Assembly: GCA_024742765.1 (NCBI GenBank)
Contig: JANSXT010000007.1
Span: 1-64,000, forward strand
Length of the DNA: 64,000 bases
Reading direction: 5' to 3'
DNA from: Phyllobacteriaceae bacterium
GTDB taxonomy: Bacteria > Pseudomonadota > Alphaproteobacteria > Rhizobiales > Rhizobiaceae
In this document: positions 62,829-64,000 of the stretch, piece after piece
Layout of the letters: each line of letters opens with the position of its first letter
Numbering within the stretch: the first letter of the stretch is position 1
Translations under genes and position numbers: made by a program
Notes under the pieces: generated by a model
Seen by the model: only the letters and a program-made list of their open reading frames with translations
Told to the model about the DNA's origin: nothing
The model's database searches: none

Positions 62829-63434
62829 ATGGGCGATTATGCCGACCGGCGCCGCACGGCGATCGAGGATGCTGCCTTCGCGCTTTTGATCGAGAATGGC
62901 TACAAGGCCACATCCATGCTGGAGGTCGCGCGCCGGGCCGGTGCGTCCAACGAGACGCTCTACAAATGGTACGGCAACAAGCAGGGCCTGTTCGCAGCGC
63001 TCGTCGAAGCCAATGCGCGAACCGTGGCTGAACTGCTGCGCGGGCATCTTGATGGCGCGGATGCCGACCCGCTTGAAACGCTGGCCGCCGTCGGCCCGCT
63101 GCTGCTTGAACTCGTCACCGGCGAACGCGCCATCGCGCTCAACCGCGCCGCGGTCGGCGATGTCCATGACACGGGAACGCTGGGTCCGGCGCTGGCCGCA
63201 TCGGGCCGTGACACCGTCGTGCCCCTGATCGCGGAACTGATTGAGCAGGCACGCGACAAGGGGCAATTGGCCTTCGACAATGCCGGGGAGGTGGCCGAGA
63301 CCTATGTCGCCCTGCTCATCGGAGACCTGCAGATCCGCCGCGCCACAGGCGCGATCGGGCCGTTAAACGATGCCGCGATTCAGGCCCGGTCGAAGCGGGC
63401 CATGTCACGTCTGCAACGCCTTTATGCGCCCTGA
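62829..63434 (+). CDS. TetR/AcrR family transcriptional regulator
   Basis: Repressor of 201 residues. The N-terminal helix-turn-helix covers RRTAIEDAAFALLIENGYKATSMLEVARRAGASNETLYKWYGNKQGLF. The C-terminal domain (RAAVGDVHDTGTLGPALAASGRD, IAELIEQARDKGQLAF) fits the TetR_C AcrR/AefR-like group. The start is ATG 62829 after AGGGAG. It is divergent from the DUF1772-DUF6544 pair, and the shared operator suggests it controls them and itself. The ligand is unknown. Confidence 0.92.
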   Translation: MGDYADRRRTAIEDAAFALLIENGYKATSMLEVARRAGASNETLYKWYGNKQGLFAALVEANARTVAELLRGHLDGADADPLETLAAVGPLLLELVTGERAIALNRAAVGDVHDTGTLGPALAASGRDTVVPLIAELIEQARDKGQLAFDNAGEVAETYVALLIGDLQIRRATGAIGPLNDAAIQARSKRAMSRLQRLYAP

Positions 63435-63440
63435 TCGCCG

Positions 63441-64000
63441 TCACCCCCGCGTGGGAAGATCCGGCAGGCCGACGCCGGTGGCGGCAAAGCCGCCGTCCGC
63501 TGCGATGATCTGGCCGGTGACGAACGCCGAATCGGGTGAACAGAGGAACCAGATGACGCTGGCGATCTCGCTTTCGGCAGCATGGCGCGGCAGCGGCATG
63601 TGATCATAATAGGATTGGCGGATTTCCGGCGTGTGCACCTTGGCGGCCATGGCGGTTTCGACCGGTCCCGGCGCCACGCCATTGACCCGGATTCGATAAT
63701 CGCCCAGTTCGGCCGCATATTGCTTGGTCAGATGGGCCAGCCCGGCCTTTGACGTGCCATAGGCAACGCGCATGGTCGACGCGCGAATGCCGGAGATCGA
63801 GGTCACGTTGACGACGGCGCCGCCGCGTCCGGCGGCCACCATGTGCGGGGCTACCGCCTGCATCATCAGGAACGGGCCGTCCAGATTGGTGGCCATCACC
63901 TCGCTCCATGTCTCAAAACTCGTCTCGAGCAGCGGCGCGAATTCGGCGATGCCGGCATTGTTGACCAGCGCGTCGATCCGGCCCAGCGTCTCGATCGTTT
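63441..64000 (-). CDS. SDR family oxidoreductase (partial, N-terminus beyond the window)
   Basis: Short-chain dehydrogenase cut by the right window edge; the N-terminal Rossmann loop is missing. Visible are DALVNNAGIAEFAPLLETSF, the catalytic Ser in VVNVTSISGIRAS, YGTSKAGLAHLTKQYAAEL (YxxxK pair) and IRVNGVAPGPVETAM, then GQIIAADGGFAATG at the end. The track starts at 63899 because the true start is outside. It ends 6 bases beyond the convergent TetR. Substrate unknown. Confidence 0.9.
   Translation of the reverse strand, partial: TIETLGRIDALVNNAGIAEFAPLLETSFETWSEVMATNLDGPFLMMQAVAPHMVAAGRGGAVVNVTSISGIRASTMRVAYGTSKAGLAHLTKQYAAELGDYRIRVNGVAPGPVETAMAAKVHTPEIRQSYYDHMPLPRHAAESEIASVIWFLCSPDSAFVTGQIIAADGGFAATGVGLPDLPTRG

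Overview
The window is a GC-rich alphaproteobacterial chromosome segment that carries the replication origin. The gene order is the one known from Hyphomicrobiales (Rhizobiales): holA, parB, parA, rsmG, mnmG, mnmE, rho, hemJ, hemE, origin, maf, aroE, coaE, dnaQ, secB. It is followed by the rhizobial hslU/hslV and hisB-hisH-hisA-hisF-hisE-coaA block. I cannot name a genus from sequence alone. Coding density is very high and many neighbouring genes overlap by 1 to 8 bases. I saw no rRNA, tRNA, CRISPR array, prophage or insertion sequence.

Layout. 1-3.2 kb: RND efflux pump (inner-membrane gene cut by the window edge, plus its adaptor) divergent from a TetR regulator. 3.2-11.3 kb: patatin phospholipase with 3-hydroxybutyrate dehydrogenase, ispG, three cell-wall genes (two soluble lytic transglycosylases and mtgA), ispA, rpmF and yggS. 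11.4-15.6 kb: leuS-lptE-holA. 15.6-24.4 kb: parB-parA-rsmG-mnmG, mnmE, rho, hemJ-hemE, all on the minus strand, with three parS-like sites. 24.4-24.9 kb: the only long gene-free stretch, with DnaA-box-like and GANTC sites, read here as oriC. 24.9-27.8 kb: maf-aroE-coaE and dnaQ running away from the origin. 27.8-31.9 kb: secB, fxsA, Tim44-like, mltA, Smr, XRE regulator. 31.9-35.6 kb: a palindromic intergenic repeat, then hslV-GNAT-DUF2157-hslU. 35.7-41.2 kb: histidine genes interleaved with DUF2628, panD and coaA. 41.2-49.1 kb: alkB, cyanide-insensitive type bd oxidase, a B12-binding radical SAM enzyme, a small zinc-ribbon protein and gyrB. 49.3-64 kb is more accessory: Usg, an AraC regulator with a secreted hydrolase, VOC, thioesterase, aldo/keto reductase, GST, P450, an orphan hydantoinase-A-like gene, malate synthase G, a two-helix potassium channel, a TetR-controlled DUF1772/DUF6544 pair and a truncated SDR.

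Together the genes cover origin function and segregation (oriC, parS, ParAB, HolA, DnaQ, GyrB), tRNA wobble modification (MnmEG), heme, isoprenoid, histidine, shikimate and CoA synthesis, envelope assembly (LptE, transglycosylases, SecB) and HslUV proteolysis. No clearly new multi-gene system is visible. The most unusual item is a second, out-of-place copy of the start of hisA between hisH and hisA. Other points worth checking are two TetR operator regions with nested symmetry, a parS site that overlaps the mnmE stop codon, two genes inserted between hslV and hslU, and an uncharacterised radical SAM/zinc-ribbon pair next to gyrB. All starts given here were chosen by eye from Shine-Dalgarno spacing, overlap with neighbours and family length; several differ from the ORF track.
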